DNA of 64,000 bases, from the NCBI GenBank assembly GCA_035582835.1, contig JAYKAV010000422.1, positions 967,827 to 1,031,826 of the forward strand, given 5' to 3'. The translations under genes and the position numbers were made by a program. Below, piece by piece: positions 46,513 to 61,400 of the stretch (position 1 is its first letter; each line of letters starts with the position of its first letter). The stretch comes from Phoebastria nigripes. Taxonomy: Eukaryota > Chordata > Aves > Procellariiformes > Diomedeidae. Below the pieces are notes generated by a model. That model worked only from the letters and a program-made list of their open reading frames with translations. It made no database searches and was not told where the DNA came from.

Positions 46513-48148
46513 TCTGCCACGCAGACACTGAGGCAAGAGGCAGAAAGACTGGAGAAGCGAACAGCTTAAGCACTCTGGGCCCGTGTTCACACATGTTAGA
46601 CCTCTGTCCCAAGCCCACCCGCACCGAGCCCTTTTTGTCCACTTCGCTAGTCTTGAAAAATCTGATGAAGAGCCCTGGCATGTGGGAAAAAGCTAGTGGT
46701 TTGCTAAAGCTCTTAGGGGTTGGTCTGCTTTTTTAATCCTTTGTTTAATGTGTTCACAGCCTGGAATACATACTTTTTTATGTTTTGCAAATTGAAAGAA
46801 AAAAAAAAAATAGTTAAAAGGAGCTTGCTGGCAAATTTAAATTATCTATTTGTTGTTGTTGTTATAATTCTGCTAGCAAACACAGAATTTTTCAGAGGAG
46901 AGCGACAGGGCTTAGGGCTTAGAAGAACAAAAAAGCAGAAATAAGGGAGCAGGGAGCTACATCCTATGCCACCAGCCCAGCACCTATTACTAAGGTTGCC
47001 ATACAGAGGCAGCAGTGACATATTCTGAGCTCAGGAAGATCTCCCATATATCACATAGATGGAATTAACAAAATTTTAAAAGATGTGTCATTTTAAAGGA
47101 TAATGAATAAAGATATATGTGCCTTTTTCCTTATTCCAGAAACAAGCAGATATTCAGAATGGGGAACTGAATAAACCTATCACTCCACATCACTTTCAAT
47201 TCTTCTTCTATAATTTTCACAGCCAGAATAACTTAATGGGAAAGTGACACAGGCCACCAACGTAGCAAAAAGCTGAATGTCAGATGGTGAGGAAAAAAAA
47301 AAATCATCAGTGGCTGTAATATTATCAAGAGAATCAGAGGCTTGCGCTTCCCCGAAGAAAATGCTGTCTACAACCAGCTCTCACAGCATTTGAACCAGGG
47401 AAACTGCTGGTGCAAACGAGGCAAAGCGAAATGAAGTTCAAGTAAAGACCTATTGCCGAGGGGAGGAAAGGTTTAAGCACAACAAACGCCTCGGCTTGAC
47501 AACATAAATTCTGCAAACTCAAACAGAAAGGGGCAATTACTGCCTTATGTTCCAGTTCTAATCTTAAATTATAGGATAGTTTCCTAATGAGGGGGAACAT
47601 TGCCGGAGACAGCTGTGGTGGATGGAAGGGAACACTGCTGTAACTACAGATCCTTGCACATCAGTGACAGAAGTTCCCAAACTCCAAGGGGAAACACCTT
47701 CATAATGTTTGTTTCTGTAGAATCAAATAACATTCTCAGTTTGCAATGGAATGGAAACGTTCGAGTATGTGAGCCTTTAAATCGGATTGCAGCTCTACCT
47801 GGTGCATGTTAGGAGCTAGACTAAATTGGCAGATGTGAGCTTGTGTACTGGGATCCTAACTCAGACCGGGGGTACAATAACAGTGGTCAACTAGAGAAAT
47901 GCAAGATGCGGCAGTGGCGATTGAGGGAGAGAAAACAAATAAAGAAAATAAGGAGACAAGTCTTAGGCAGAACATCTGATATGGCAAAGTCAAAACAAAC
48001 TCATTCCCTTCTTTCAAGATTACTGCTAGCAGCAAGGGCGTTGAATGTTTCATACACTTTCTTCTTACACAGAGCATGTTACTGGAAAGAGAAAACGATT
48101 CTTGATTTAACAGGGTTTTTTTGCCTTTGTGAGGCATATAGTCAGAGA

Positions 48149-48225
48149 CAGTGGTTTACAACATGTGGTCTACAGACTCCTAGGGTTCCACAGATGACTT
48201 CCAAGGGCTGCAGAAGAGGTAACTA
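48149..48225 (+). mobile_element. Possible hAT-type DNA transposon relic
   Basis: It begins CAGTGGTT and continues ACAACATGTGGTCTACAGAC, TCCTAGGGTTCCACAGATGA, CTTCCAAGGGCTGCAGAAG. This resembles the hAT family end pattern CAGTGGTTCTCAAAC-TGTGGTCC-GGGGTCC. Only about 77 bases are recognisable and the other end was not found. Confidence 0.35.
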
Positions 48226-48969
48226 AGGAACAAGCTGCTGTCTTGTCTCTATCCAAGGGTTTGCATCTCTCCTGCAAAGTTTATAGGGATCTACAAGTGA
48301 AGAAAGCTCAAACCCACTGCTTTTACACTATTACTATTACATTAAAAGAAATGGATGGTATTTTTCCAATTAGTATTTCCATGGATGACTCAGCTCCTAG
48401 TAGCATGATACATAACTATATTTTCAGAGTAGCTCTGCTTCAGCCAGTACACAGAACAAGAGCTGGTCATGTAGTGAACAACTGTTCAATGATTTGTGTT
48501 CTCCTGGTTGTTTAATGGGACTTCAGACTTTACTGTGCTGTATTCTTTTATTTTGCTCTGAAGGAAGAATTGTTTGTTCCCCAAGGTACTTATTTACTGG
48601 CATTTAACATTATAAAAACTGAGTACTTCTCAAATATTAATGTTTTTTTTTNAATAAAACTCCAAGGTGAGTGGATGAAAAATGGGGAAAAAGATAAATT
48701 AATTTTGGCATCCAATTTGAGATATTAAAACCTGATCCTTCTAAGCACTTGACTGGTTTTTTTTTTTGGCATACACGAAAAACATAGCCCCCATTGACTT
48801 TAGTTATAGCTCTGAACTTTCTCATGTCAGGCATCACGTTGATCACTGGGGAAATGAGGAGCTTCCAGGTAACCATATGCAAAGTTTGCCTGGTGTGCAA
48901 GGAGTTCTGGAGCAGTGGGACAGAGTCCAAGGCAGTATTTAAACCCCAGGGGCCATTTATCCACACCAC

Positions 48970-49480
48970 ATCTTTTCCTTGCCCTCAGCTTTAAGTCCTG
49001 TACCTCTGATTGAGCCAGTCCTCACCTCTGCTCCGTAAACTTCCTGCCCAGTCCTAATCTTCTTGCTCAGCAAATCCTAGGCCCTAGCAAATCCAAGATA
49101 AGTGGACTGCAGACATCAGCCCCATGCACAGCTCATTGCCTGGACCAGCACCGTTATGCTCTCCCTGACTTGGCATCGCTATCCCCGCTGCCCTTCTCCC
49201 TTTCTCCCATGCCACCTCAGGCAGGTTCAGCCCCAAGCTCTGCTCGTGGCTACTTCCCTGGTCCTCCAGCTCTGACGCTCCCTTCCCAGATCCCTTCCAA
49301 CTTCTGCCTTGCAGTTTGCTTCAGCACCAGTGTTCTCCCCGCCATCTCTCACCCTTCCTCCTGCCACCTCCGGGGCCAGTTTCCACCATTCTGAGGCCCC
49401 TTCTCCCCAGCAGCTTCCCATTCCCTCCGTAGTGCCAGCCAGGGGATGCTGGCTGGAAACCAGGCTGTGCCCCCCGCTCA
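48970..49480. other. Pyrimidine-rich low-complexity stretch
   Basis: C/T-rich on the plus strand, giving Pro/Ser-rich open frames (49170-49394, 49309-49554) that look compositional. It may be simple sequence or part of an untranslated exon. Confidence 0.5.
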
Positions 49481-52400
49481 GATCAGATCTCAACATTAAG
49501 CGTGACCTGCCACAGAGCCTCGTAACAACTCTACAGGGGAAAAAATTATCTTAAATTTGGACTGGGGTGTGCTCAAGGCAGACAAAATCATCGGGGAGGT
49601 TAGCTGCTAAAATTGTAAAGGTTTCTGTTGAACATGTGTGAGCTGCAGACTTTCAAAGGCCTCTCTCTGCCTGAGCTAACTGTGGCTGAATTTGCTGAAG
49701 GAGTGTAAAAGAGAGAGCCCTTTCAGAAAGCCCACTTCTCCCGCCTCCCCCCCCACCTCCTGACTGCAAAGGCCAAATCCTCACTCCAAACCCCTTTGAC
49801 CTGAGCAAGATACATGTTTCACTTTTATCCTGTATCTGAAAAGTACAGCCACGTGTACGTAGGTGTACCTAGTACAGCCAGGCGGCTCTGGATGGCTCAA
49901 TTCTAGGAGCTGAACTCAGAAGTTATAACCGGCTGGAAACAGGGCTTTGTAATGAGACGTGCAGACAACTTTAATAATACCTGGAGCCACCAGCCTCACC
50001 TACAAAAACTGATTTCATTTGGAGAAATCGATACAAAAACTGTTTTGGTGAAGCCTACAGTAAACAGGCTTTTGTTTTATCCTCCTCCTCCCCACATTAA
50101 TTGTGACAGATACAGCCTGACATCATTGTAATCTGGGAACCAGATAGTTAGGAGAGGAATTGCAGCCACACCTGCACCTAGCTTTCATCTGACTTCTTTC
50201 TGGTCTTTGATCTCTTTAGCTGGCTAATTAAGAAGCTTGAATCAGCACCCTGCCGAAATAGGTTGTGCCTTTTTCCACACCTGTGACCCTCAGAAAGAGC
50301 ATCCAGTGTACTCCCGTTCAGTAAGAAACGTATTACTTGTGAGTCTTTCAGCTCTGTTCATTTAGGTGACCGTATAAATGTGTGCTGTGTTCTACTATGG
50401 ACCCTCCTCTTTCTGCGTTTCCTTTTTTAAGATGAATTGAGGGGGAAAAAAATATAAGCCTTGACATCACATTTTGCAAAGGAAGCAAATGCACTCCTCC
50501 CTAAAGTCTAAATGAATGGCCTTTTAAGGTGACTGCTGAATTAAATTCCTGAATGATGAAATCAACAGGCCTGAGAAGGTTCTTATTTCCGAAAAAGAAA
50601 AAAGCTGCAGGGAAAAAAAAAACCACCCAGGAGTGTGATTGCAGGGCTGAGAGCTGAATAGGAGCTGTTTACACTGACTCAGTAAAGATACTTTACTCAG
50701 CTTTGGTAGTAATGCAGCTTCACAGGCTGAAGGNAAACGGGGATATACATATTCTGAGCCTGCTAAGCTTCTCTAATGTAAGACATGTGCATTTAGTTGA
50801 CGTCCTGAAATACCACACTAAGAAGAAAGATGATTGAAACCCCAAGCACATCTTTCTGTTTATCATACATTACATATTTCTGACATACTTTAAGCAGTAC
50901 TGTATGCAGCCGACATCGGTCTTTATATGTGTAATATGCCTGTAAGGTATGCAGCTAAAACCCAGTTTCTGTGAAGACCTAAAATACCCTTAAGACAGAG
51001 TAAAAATAATCTCATTAGGGGAATGGGGCATGCCTGGACATTCTCAGGAAAGAAGCTCTACCCGAGCACAGCCTGTCGCTCTACCCTTGCAGGGAGAAAT
51101 CACAGTGAATCAAACCGCCATGAAACACAGAAATGAAACAATCTCCCTGTAATCTTGAAAGAAAGAGCCAGAGACCTCCATGAAAGACATAAATTCCCTA
51201 GAGCTCAGGAGGTCACTAGTGGTTGATTAACACTACCTAAGCACTTTTATATCATTTTTCACAGAGACATCGCAGAAAGACGAGAACACAATGGACATGA
51301 AATCTAGTTCCAGTTTTCTTCCTCTCCTTATACCTGCTGCCCCAGTGTAACTCCAAAACCTGGGTCTCCACCAGACTTTCCTCCATAATGTCTTCCATTG
51401 TGGGGACTTCCCTTGTGGCTGGAGTGTCCATAGCAGTATGAGCTTTAGGGCAGGAGAGGTGCTGTTAGGCGTTGGTATTTTTTTTTATTACTACATCAAC
51501 CAGACTTGCTTTAAGTAAGGTTAGACTACACAGTGATAAAACACTGATGTCTTATCTTAATTGTTCTCAGTGTTGCTACAGGCAATGGTGCTACACCAGA
51601 CATAACTGAATGTTAGGGGAGTGTGGCTATTTCAGATGAGCCTACATCTGCAGGAAGGAAGGGAATGTGACACCTCTGTAGGGATTTAATTTTAAGATAA
51701 ATGAAGCAGAAAGCAGTGATTTTCCTTTTTTGAACATAATTCCTCCTATTATCACAGATTTACAGGTGGTAAAATAACTACTTGGACACTTCAGACAGGT
51801 AATGTAGAGGGAGCTGAATGGTGGCTTGAAGACCTTCCGTAGGTTAGTCACTTCAGTGGACTAGAAGGATGTAAGGGCCAGATTATCACAACAGGCAGGG
51901 GAACACTGCAGTCGAAGCTACTTTCTGTGTCATAATCTGGAGCTAACCCCTGAACTGGATGTCTCAGCAGGGGATGTGACAGCATTACACTCTTCTAAGT
52001 TCTTCTGTCTTCTTTGCTCTCTATCTACGGGAGGAGCGAATTCTGAGTTTTGGACCCTACATATATTTTATCCATAGCAACCACAACACTTCCCTCAGAT
52101 TTGCTAAAACGCAAGTCTTTAATTTAGAACAAGGAAGATGGATCTTTCCCCTGATACTCTACTTCTGAGCTTGACTGAAATTTAGAAGTCAGCATCTTTG
52201 TTAGCATCAGGGCTTCCTGATGGCCCTTCCCATCTTAGAGCCTCCAAACTCTGGCTTAGCAACCCATGACCTTTGCTAGCAATCAGTGGGAAAGTGCTGA
52301 AGATGAATTGTTGAGTGATGACTCACTCTGCCACACTTTAGTTGCTTTATCATTTTCTAGTGCTTCTGATGGGAAGATATTTTCTATTGTGAGAGGCTTG

Positions 52401-55400
52401 TTTTCCTGCTCCATAGGAACAATGATCCATAAGGATTTCCTGAGGAGTGACTTCTCCTTAGAGTGTGTGAGATTTCTTGTCTCTTAGCTCCTGGAAGGCT
52501 AATTTAATTACACATCACCCAGTTACTTATTACCTTCCTGTTCCCTCTCACCTTTTCAACACCTTCTTTAATGCAGAGGGCTCCTCATAGGACACAGGCA
52601 CTGGGAAACAGGGTGTGACTAATGAAAAGCCTTCATAAATCAGCAGTGGAGGGGGAAACGTGTAGGACTGGGCTAGAGCAATCAGGGGATTGCTCCTGGA
52701 AGGAGCATGTGGATGACAGCGTGGGGGATTGCACATGGAAGGGAGCAACGCTGCAGGTTCAGTCCTGGCTCTGCTGGCCTTCTGTGTGAACTCCAGCTTG
52801 GAACAGCCACGGCCGATGACGAGGGTCACAGCAGAGGACTTCTTTCTTCTCTGATCAGAAACAGCACTTGGGGCTTCTTAAGAAAGCAAAGGCGCAACAG
52901 CAGTCAAGGTTTATCTGCTTGGGCAAAAGGCCCAAAGCCACTACATTCTTCTCCTTTTATTTACAGCCTTCGGCGAGGACTTCTCTCCTCTGATGATCGC
53001 AGACTGTAATGTTTCATTGCAAGCACAGCTGGCTGGTTTGGGTGGCTTACAGGCAGAGCTGCACCTGTTAGACTACATGCTAAGAAAAAAGACATGTTCT
53101 GACAGATAGAGGGAGATTGTCTAATCAGTGATGGATTGCATGGCCAAAAGAGTTTGTTAAAACCATCCTGCGTGACCTCCTGCATTGACCATCCGTTGAC
53201 TCCTGGTTGGGTGACAGAAAGTCATTTAAGATGATACCAAACCGATAGAAATGACTCTGATCTGATGGTGAGTATGAGTAAATATAAGTGTGCGCCTTGA
53301 GGTTGGCGGGGTAGAAGAGATGTCAGTCACACTGCATAGCTTGCTATTGTCCCTTTCTCTGCTCCCAGGAGGCTGGGAGAAGCAGCTGTATTGCAGGGAT
53401 GCCAACTGTCAGCAAAATACAGCAATTGTTTTATGAGTTTAATGCTCTTTATCTCCTAATTTATTTACCAGGGGCATGTGTAATGCTCAGTGAAAGCCAG
53501 TTTGCTGAGGAAAAAGTCTTAAAAACACCCTTCCATTTGCTAATGTGTTATTTCTTAATAAATAAAAGTGTTATGTTTTAGAAAATTAAAGCTTTATTTG
53601 AAAAAAAAACAACAAAAACTGAGGGTGGGGAGGGAAGGGACAGACAGGCAAACTCCAGAATAGTGAAATACCTCCTCGGCTCACTCTGAGAGAAGACAGC
53701 AGCAGGTAAATGGGAAAGCAGGTCAGCCAGGTCTCATCTTCTTTTTCTAATTACTTGCCCCAGCAAGGATGGGGACCCCATTGCCCTGGGAGCGTACGGT
53801 CCCTGCCCCAAGGGCTCACGTGCTGAAGGGTGAATGGTCGCTTTGTGTAACCATATCTGAAGGAGTTCAATCTGATCTCCACGCAAATGCGAGAAAGCTG
53901 CTGGCTTGGTATTTGCTAGCTCAGGTACTGCTATCTCCTTCGTGTTTCCGTACAGATATCTGTAATGGCTGGGACCCCACGGCAAGTGCTGCCAACCTCT
54001 GTACCAAATGGAATTAATTGCAGGATGGGGGCCCACTGTGGAGCAGATAAGAGGGATCTAGAAAAGCGATGGGGGCCAGACAGCATTAGATAAATGGTGG
54101 TGAGAAAGCCTGCATTAATAGCACTAATGTAGCTGTGTTTCCTGAAAAGAGAGCAAGAAATTCCCTAGTGTAGACATACTTCTTGTTGGCCAAAAAGCAT
54201 TCTGAATTCCTCAACAATCAGGCAGGAAGTGGTAAAATCTGTCAGACAAAATGACCATTATGTTATTTTTTCCAATATCAAAAAAATATTTTAGGTCGTA
54301 ACTATTAGAGAAAACATTTTGTGGCCAATCAGATTTATTTTTTCAGCCATACTAAATTTGTCGGTGATGTACAGCAAATGGAATTTCTGTACACAAAAAT
54401 GTATTTTAAGAACTTTGTTTCAGTCCGCATCAGTACTTTACCTTATAGGTGCATATTCATAAGCACTCATTGCTCTTTCAAAAATTTGCACAAATAGAAA
54501 TTACGTTTTAGTATTTCCCCAGTCAAGCCATCAGAGAGAAAAGCAGAATTATAATAACCATGGGTTTTGTGCTGCCTGTAAACAGCTGGAGTTTTTATCA
54601 CAAACTGCACAAAACATATAAGGTAATTTCTGATTTAATTTCATCACTTTGTGTGATTACTTTTGTTTGGTTTCCTCCATGACTGAAGTCCAAGTGTTGA
54701 CTTTGTATCACAACATGTCTACAGTCTTGTACCTAGCTTGCTTTTGGTTGGCTGTTCTGAGAACCTCCTACCAAGATTTCCTGTTGTCTCCATTTTAGAG
54801 GAGCTCTGTCTTTTCTCTGATGAGTGGAAGTTGGTAAGACCCACCTGGTGCTGCTGCCTGAGTTCAGTCAGCAGAGTAACACTGCGATTCCTTCCAGCTT
54901 CTTTGCTTGTAGATAAAGAGGAAGGAGGATGCTAGCTTAATAACTTCTCCCCGTTGTGCCCCAGATGTTAGGCACCTTGCCATATACAGATGTTATCAAA
55001 AATGGAATCATTTTATAAATAAACTGTGAATTAACAGCAGTCTGGACAAATGTATGCTTTGGTTCAAGACTGATGTATTCCATTCTTTAAGAACATTCTC
55101 TAAATAAACTGAATGTTTTCATTTTGTACTTTGTTATGATTTATCACATTGTGGTTTATTTAAGTCTTTCAATGCTCTTCCATTTGCTGAACTTTAGATA
55201 TGGAATTAAAATACCCTTGACTGCACAGTCTTCCCTCTGTGTTTGAAGGAGAAGCCATGTAGCTATCACAATGGATTAAGACGTCCTACATTAAAAACCT
55301 GTGTCACTTTTGCAACTGTGTGCATTTATGCAACAGGACATCAGTAGCTAATGGGTCCATCTAAGACATTAAGTTGAATGGACACTTTTTTCATAGCTGT

Positions 55401-58400
55401 GGTAATTATGAATACTCTGAAAAAGGCTTTTTTGCCAATTGTAGCCCAAGAAAATTGAATACTGTTCTCTTGCAAAAAATGCTCTGCAAGTATTCAGCCA
55501 TCTTATTCCATTACATGCCATTACAAAAGACAGCAACTTGTTTATTCATTGGAAGTTACATGCACATACAGTAGATCTTTTGAAGGTCCATAAATGCTGC
55601 TTTAGCCTGCTTTCTGTCAAAGGCATGGCCTCAAGCTAAGAACCTTCTCCATTTATCTCCTATGGACAGCCCATAGCACTAATAGATCCATAATCATAAA
55701 AATTCAGTGATCCCCAATTCTTTCATATAGAATTACAACAGCCACCTTTGCTCTCTGGACTCAGCCACAACAGAGTTGCGGGGTGATCCACGCATCCACA
55801 GGGAAAGGGTTTCTTTTGAGGGACACCTCCCAAAACATCAGGACCAAAGTCTCAAATGTGCCCAAACCAACTTTTTCTAGAACTAGGGTTTTCCAGGAAA
55901 GATTATTAATGGTGTTGAGGTATATTCACAGTAAACACCTTCTGCTGTTACCAAACATATCAACTTCCATTTGGTATTTAGTTATGCCTTAAACCATTTA
56001 TTTACTGTCTAGTTATGATTCATATAACTATATATTGCTGCCAAGTTAATTCCATTACCATGGGGATATTTGCAGACATTTTAAATAGTTGAGATAAAAT
56101 ACAATAAACTAGAAAACCACCAAGAAATAAATTGATATAAAATGGGAGATCACTGGCTCGCAAGCTGGAATTAAATAAACTGAATTTTTGGACCAACTAG
56201 TCAACACAACAGTAACTCCATGAGCCGCGTAATAATACACTACAGGTAGAACAATACTATAATTCTTTTTGCAATAAAAGTAGTCAAAACACTTTTTAAA
56301 GAAGGATAACGTAGGCAAATATTTGCTTTCTACACAACTGAACCCTCTTTCAGAAACATTCAATTCTTTAACTAGATATTTCAAAGAAATAAGAACACAC
56401 AGCAAGTAGTCTGTAACCAAGTGTCATGTCCAATAGACTATTTCTATCACAATGTCTTTGGTGAAGATGAGTAATATCTGAAAACGGGCATGGGCATTAC
56501 AAATACTTGTGTATTCATAAAGCATGAAGTCATGCAACTAGGCATTCCGTGTACAAAAAAAAGTGGGTTTATTTAGCATATTATATAACAGAGGTGTTCC
56601 CATGCACCCTGTAGAGCACAAGATTAACTATCAAAAAGTGCTATCAATGTATAACCAAACAGTACATGCTTCACATATATCCAACCATGGGGTTTAACCA
56701 CGGTTTTTACAGAACATTGGGCATTACATTAGACTGTTAGGAAAAAAGAGAAGAAGAAATGTTGTCAAGGAGCTTAGGAACATCCTGGGTAGGAAGAGTC
56801 CACACTGCTAGTTAGTCCAAGAAGGACATTTAATGACCCCATGATCCAGAAGTGGGAAAAAACTGTTGTTTCATAAAACATATCTATGATATTATGCAAA
56901 TAACCTCAACCCTAATTTTTCTACACTCACACAGATTATGTATTTTGCTTTAAAATGTATACACTGAAAGAACTGAGCCTAAAGTTTGGCTCTGTAACAA
57001 GCACATAATTTCTTCAAAAACTCTCTGACACACTAACTTTCTGTTACTACAACAATACAAGAACTTTTCTTATCTGGAAGACCAAGGATATGTCTTGGGT
57101 TATGCTAATGGATCTACTTTGAAACAAGCTCTTGAAATATTCTTGGCTTATATAGTGGATTCATCATCAAAAAGACCATTATCTTCCATTATGAATCCCA
57201 AACGTCTACATAACAGATTCTTTCAGAACTGTGCTCTATTTCTAGTATTGCTCAGTCATCATAGCAAAATCGCTAAGTACTGTTCTCCTTATGTAAAAAA
57301 GAAGTTCAGCATGATGTAATTCAGAATACAAATATGAAAAAGTAATCTGAATTGTTTCAGCATTTTCCTTGATCTACATTTCAGTTTTTAATTTTTTCCA
57401 CATTATGCACCTAATAATTTAACTAACTGGATTGAACTCTAATGTGTTTTGAGTATTTCTATACCGTTACATTCATATTTTAGCTGCTTTTGTTTTTCTT
57501 AGAAAACATAGTTTTGAGAATTTTTTTTATAATAGGCAGATTGACTGTAGGAGATTGTATAACCCTTAAAACCAATTGCAAAATTCCCACTGTCATCAGT
57601 GTCAGTAGGCTTCAGTCAGTTCCATGTGTAAACAGACATGAATCCCTACACGTGGCTTAAGAAAAAATTGGTTTTGCTTTTTACTTATTGATAAGTATTT
57701 AATACCACCTTTTGTTGCAAGGGACAAGTGAGTAGGTCTATTGGATTAACTGGAGCTACATACATAGGTGTGTTCAGCTTAATGGCTGCTGCTAGATAAA
57801 CTATCACCAAAGCCCAAAAGACAGGTACAAATAAACCATCCTCTGACAAAAGCAGAAGATAAAGCCAAGCAGTGAACTGTAAAGATTGTATTCATTGATT
57901 CTAGCCCAAGGGTTCAAGAGCTGTTTTTAGGCTGGAACCTAAAGATCAAAAGCACATTGAATATCTGAAATGGAGAAGTGCAATCAAATAGCTGAAAAGT
58001 GACTTTCAGGAAGTGTAGGGTGGATGTTCTGGGGCCGTGCCACCAACAGTTTTGTTCATACAAAGCAGCTGGTCAGAAAAACAGGAAGGATGGTCTGACT
58101 ACCTTGGGCGAGTTACTTGTGTATGCGTGGTAGATTAGACAGGTGTGGAGGTTCAAGTCCTCCTCTCTGTGAAGTGCTGTGCTCCTGATGGTGGCGATAA
58201 GCAATTCATTTTGCTTAATCGATTCATTTAAGTGCCAGGTGCAGCCTCAAAGGGTGGATCTGGGAGCCCAGGCATGCAGGTCAGAAGATTAAGTGCAGCG
58301 GTGGACTTGCGTTACAAAGGCAGAGACTCATCGCTTTGGGATGAGTTTGGAGAGGATTCCAGACTGTAGATATCCCAGTAACGGTTTCAGAAGCTAGAGT

Positions 58401-61400
58401 CACATTTTCATAGGTAAAGGAAATGGAACAAAGTGACAAAGTGATTAAAATGCCAGTAAGTAGCACAATCTGCAACACTTTGCTTCAGTTGTTCAACATT
58501 TGTACCCAAGGCCTTGATGTGGCATACTGCTACCTCAAGTCTAATGTCAAGTACTAGGCATACTATCGCTTCAGTGTTTGCAAGGACAAAGCCCGATGCA
58601 ATGTTCCTAGGGTGATGTATATGTCCTTTAATCAAAAGGGGACAACTGGAAAATACAAAGCTGGACTGCTGGGACTGCAGTGGCACAGGGTACACAGTAC
58701 TTCTTTCCTATCAGAACCCGTCATTGACTTTACTTTTGTAGAAACAATGTTCCGATATGAGTAAAGAGAATAAAGAGCTTACTACTGTACATACAGAATT
58801 CATCTGTTTTCATTCTGTAATATTTTACTATTATTTATTCTATAATATTTTATTTCTGGAATGAGAAGAAAACCTGCCTAGCATTTACATTTTAAGCTCA
58901 TTAATTCATTTCTTTTTAGACAGCATAACTCCTTTCCTTAAATAAAATAAATGTAATAAAATGCCACATTGCATTACATGTCTAAATATTTTTTTTCCTA
59001 ATGTAATATGCAAAGTATGACAGTAGTACCTTATGCTATGCTAGGAAGCACTTGCTAATGTAAATAGGCAGTAAGCCCAACTCTTCGAAGGCCTTGCTCT
59101 CGCAGCGGTGGCAGTATGAGGAGACCCTTTATGCCCACCGGACTCTGCTCAGACACAATGGTTCATCAGTATATGTTCGGCTGCAGCGCTGAGTATTAAT
59201 GATTACACATCTGGGTATATAGAAAGCCTCTCAAGGATTTACTGAGACCTGCCCAACCCCAGCGGGGTTTACTTATTAACAAATAAACAAACGGAGAACT
59301 GGAATTACAGGACGCGCACCGCACACAATCGCCTTGCTCCTGGTCATCCGAGCAGTCACTGCTGGTGCCTGCAAGCAGAGGGGCGGAAGGGTGAGAGGGG
59401 CATTTGCTTAAGGCTCCAACTCCCGGGCGTAGGAAATACATCTTACGATCTGTCAGCTCACGGGCTTGCATCTGTGAATGTTGTACAAACAATGTATTAG
59501 ATGGTGCATTTTTCAAATAGTTTAACATTACTGGAAATCTGCTGTGTTTCCCAAGCCACAAGTCCTTCACAAGGATGAAAGAAACTACCGTGAAGGTTGT
59601 ATCTCACCTCACTTAAGGAAGTAATCATTATTGGTATGAGTACATGACTAAGGGTTAGGCTGCCTTCCTGCTTCTACTGATCTATATTCCCCGCTACACA
59701 ACTATAACTGCACAAAGCAACCATTTTCTACCTTAAACAATAAGTGCATGTGTGTGCCTCTCACAAGGATCACATCATTGGGTTGTAATCTATCAAAGCC
59801 TCTTTCTTTAGATAATTGAAGTAATGGATGTATACCAGGACGATACAGTAAACACACTACAAAACAAGAGATGCTGTATTTTTCCCATAGCAATTGTTCA
59901 ATAGAAGCCTGTGTTCATAACTTTTACAGCATTTTATAAGCATTTGGTGATGAATATAGCTCTTTCTTATTGTTGCAGAACATTTTTTAAGCAGCAAATG
60001 ACAAGACTTAAGAGGGGGCAAGAGGTATACATTTTATCTTGCTTATTTGTATTTGCATGTTCATAGAATAATGTTGTAGGTGGCAGCCAAAGACAACAGG
60101 CGTGATGGCAGTGACAATGATAGGATAGTTGGTTACTGTGCTGCTTGTGAGTTTGCAGGGGTTTTCTGTTTCATGACAGCCCTCCTCTGAATACAGAAAA
60201 GTGACGCAAATACAGGCCTGATTCTGGAAACCTTTACTCAGAGAAGTGGCCCTACTGACTTGGTACGTCTCAAAATAGGAAAGGGTTGATGGACGAGACA
60301 TCAGGGCCCAATTAGATGTGACACCAGATGCCTCATACTATTGTTAGCATTTGTATAACCATTGTGTTGGTCCGTTTCTTGTGCTAGCAAACAAAGCAAA
60401 ATGGCAGCATTTACAAAAAGATCATCCAATGTAAAGGGCAACAGATGTCAAAGAGGCAACAAAGTCCAAGGACAGGAGACATTATTGGTCAGCATGACAA
60501 GCAGTGGTCAAAGAGTGGTCAAGATGCTGGTAGACGTTACTGCAAAGCTGAGATTTAAGGACGNGTTTGAAGGAGGATTCTGTGCCACTATCAAGCATCC
60601 TCAGCCTCCTATCTTGCAAGAGCTAGATTGTTTACAGGAGTGGGAGTTTAGGACTTCACCCAGTTGGTATAATGAAACTGGTTGTTTTGGCAAGTGATCG
60701 CTTGGTATGCAAAGATCTGTTACACTTGCACTGCAGCTCAAAAGGATGCTGCATACATTGGACCGACTGAGCAAGCGCGATTCAGTCTGGAGATGCACCA
60801 CGTGCCCTACAAACCCAGGTGGGTGCTGTGCAGGAGCAAGTCAACAGGGTACAAGCACAGTGATTCCACCACATCCCATGCTGGAGCTAATGTATGTGCA
60901 AATTCACCTAGTGAGTCACGTCTGCTTGCATTAAAAAAAACCCGAAAACAAAATAGTCTTCATATGTCTCACTGGCAAGAAGACACTGAAACTGGCTAGG
61001 CTGGTTGGGAACCAACCTGGCGGCAACCTAGTTAGCAGATTTTGTAAATAAGGTGAGTGGGCTTTGTTTCTGTATCTGAAGACAAGAAGGACACAGATGG
61101 GTTCTGAGTTATGGCAGGTAGCGTTCTACATTTAAGTTTGCAAAGCTTTTTATTAATTTCACAAAAAGCAGTCACAAAATTGTATCTTCTTTCAAAAGAA
61201 TCAAATAGAATCTAAAGAGTCTTGAAATTTACTTGTCAAGTTCAGTTCTTTAAAGTTTAGTGACAGATTTAGTGAAGTCTTTTTCTTTTGAAGGACAAAC
61301 AGCAGGTCGCTACAGGAATGGAAAAGTTTGGATTTATTATATTGTACACAGAACATAGTATTCTTCAAACCTCAGGGACCCATTTGCATTTGCTTTATTT

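Noticed and set aside
49477..49491. 15-base exact match to part of the hairpin at 32496-32510
   Set aside because: A few 15-base matches are expected by chance in a window this size, and the second site lacks the inverted arm.
53556..53609. AATAAA motifs followed by an A tract, suggesting a processed pseudogene tail
   Set aside because: No recognisable coding sequence precedes it and no target-site duplication was found.
56688..56710. Palindrome-like AACCATGG ... CCACGGTT
   Set aside because: Only an imperfect match once both halves are compared; within chance expectation.
58147..58163. Perfect tRNA-like T-arm (GGAGG, TTCAAGT, CCTCC)
   Set aside because: The upstream bases do not form an anticodon stem or an acceptor stem matching the downstream TCTCTGT, so no tRNA gene is supported.
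59196..59570. 124-residue reverse open frame with a Cys-containing segment
   Set aside because: The spacing of cysteines fits no zinc-finger family I know and there is no splice or homology support.
60362..60697. 111-residue forward open frame with basic N-terminal part
   Set aside because: No recognisable domain, contains an ambiguous base, and overlaps open frames in other phases.
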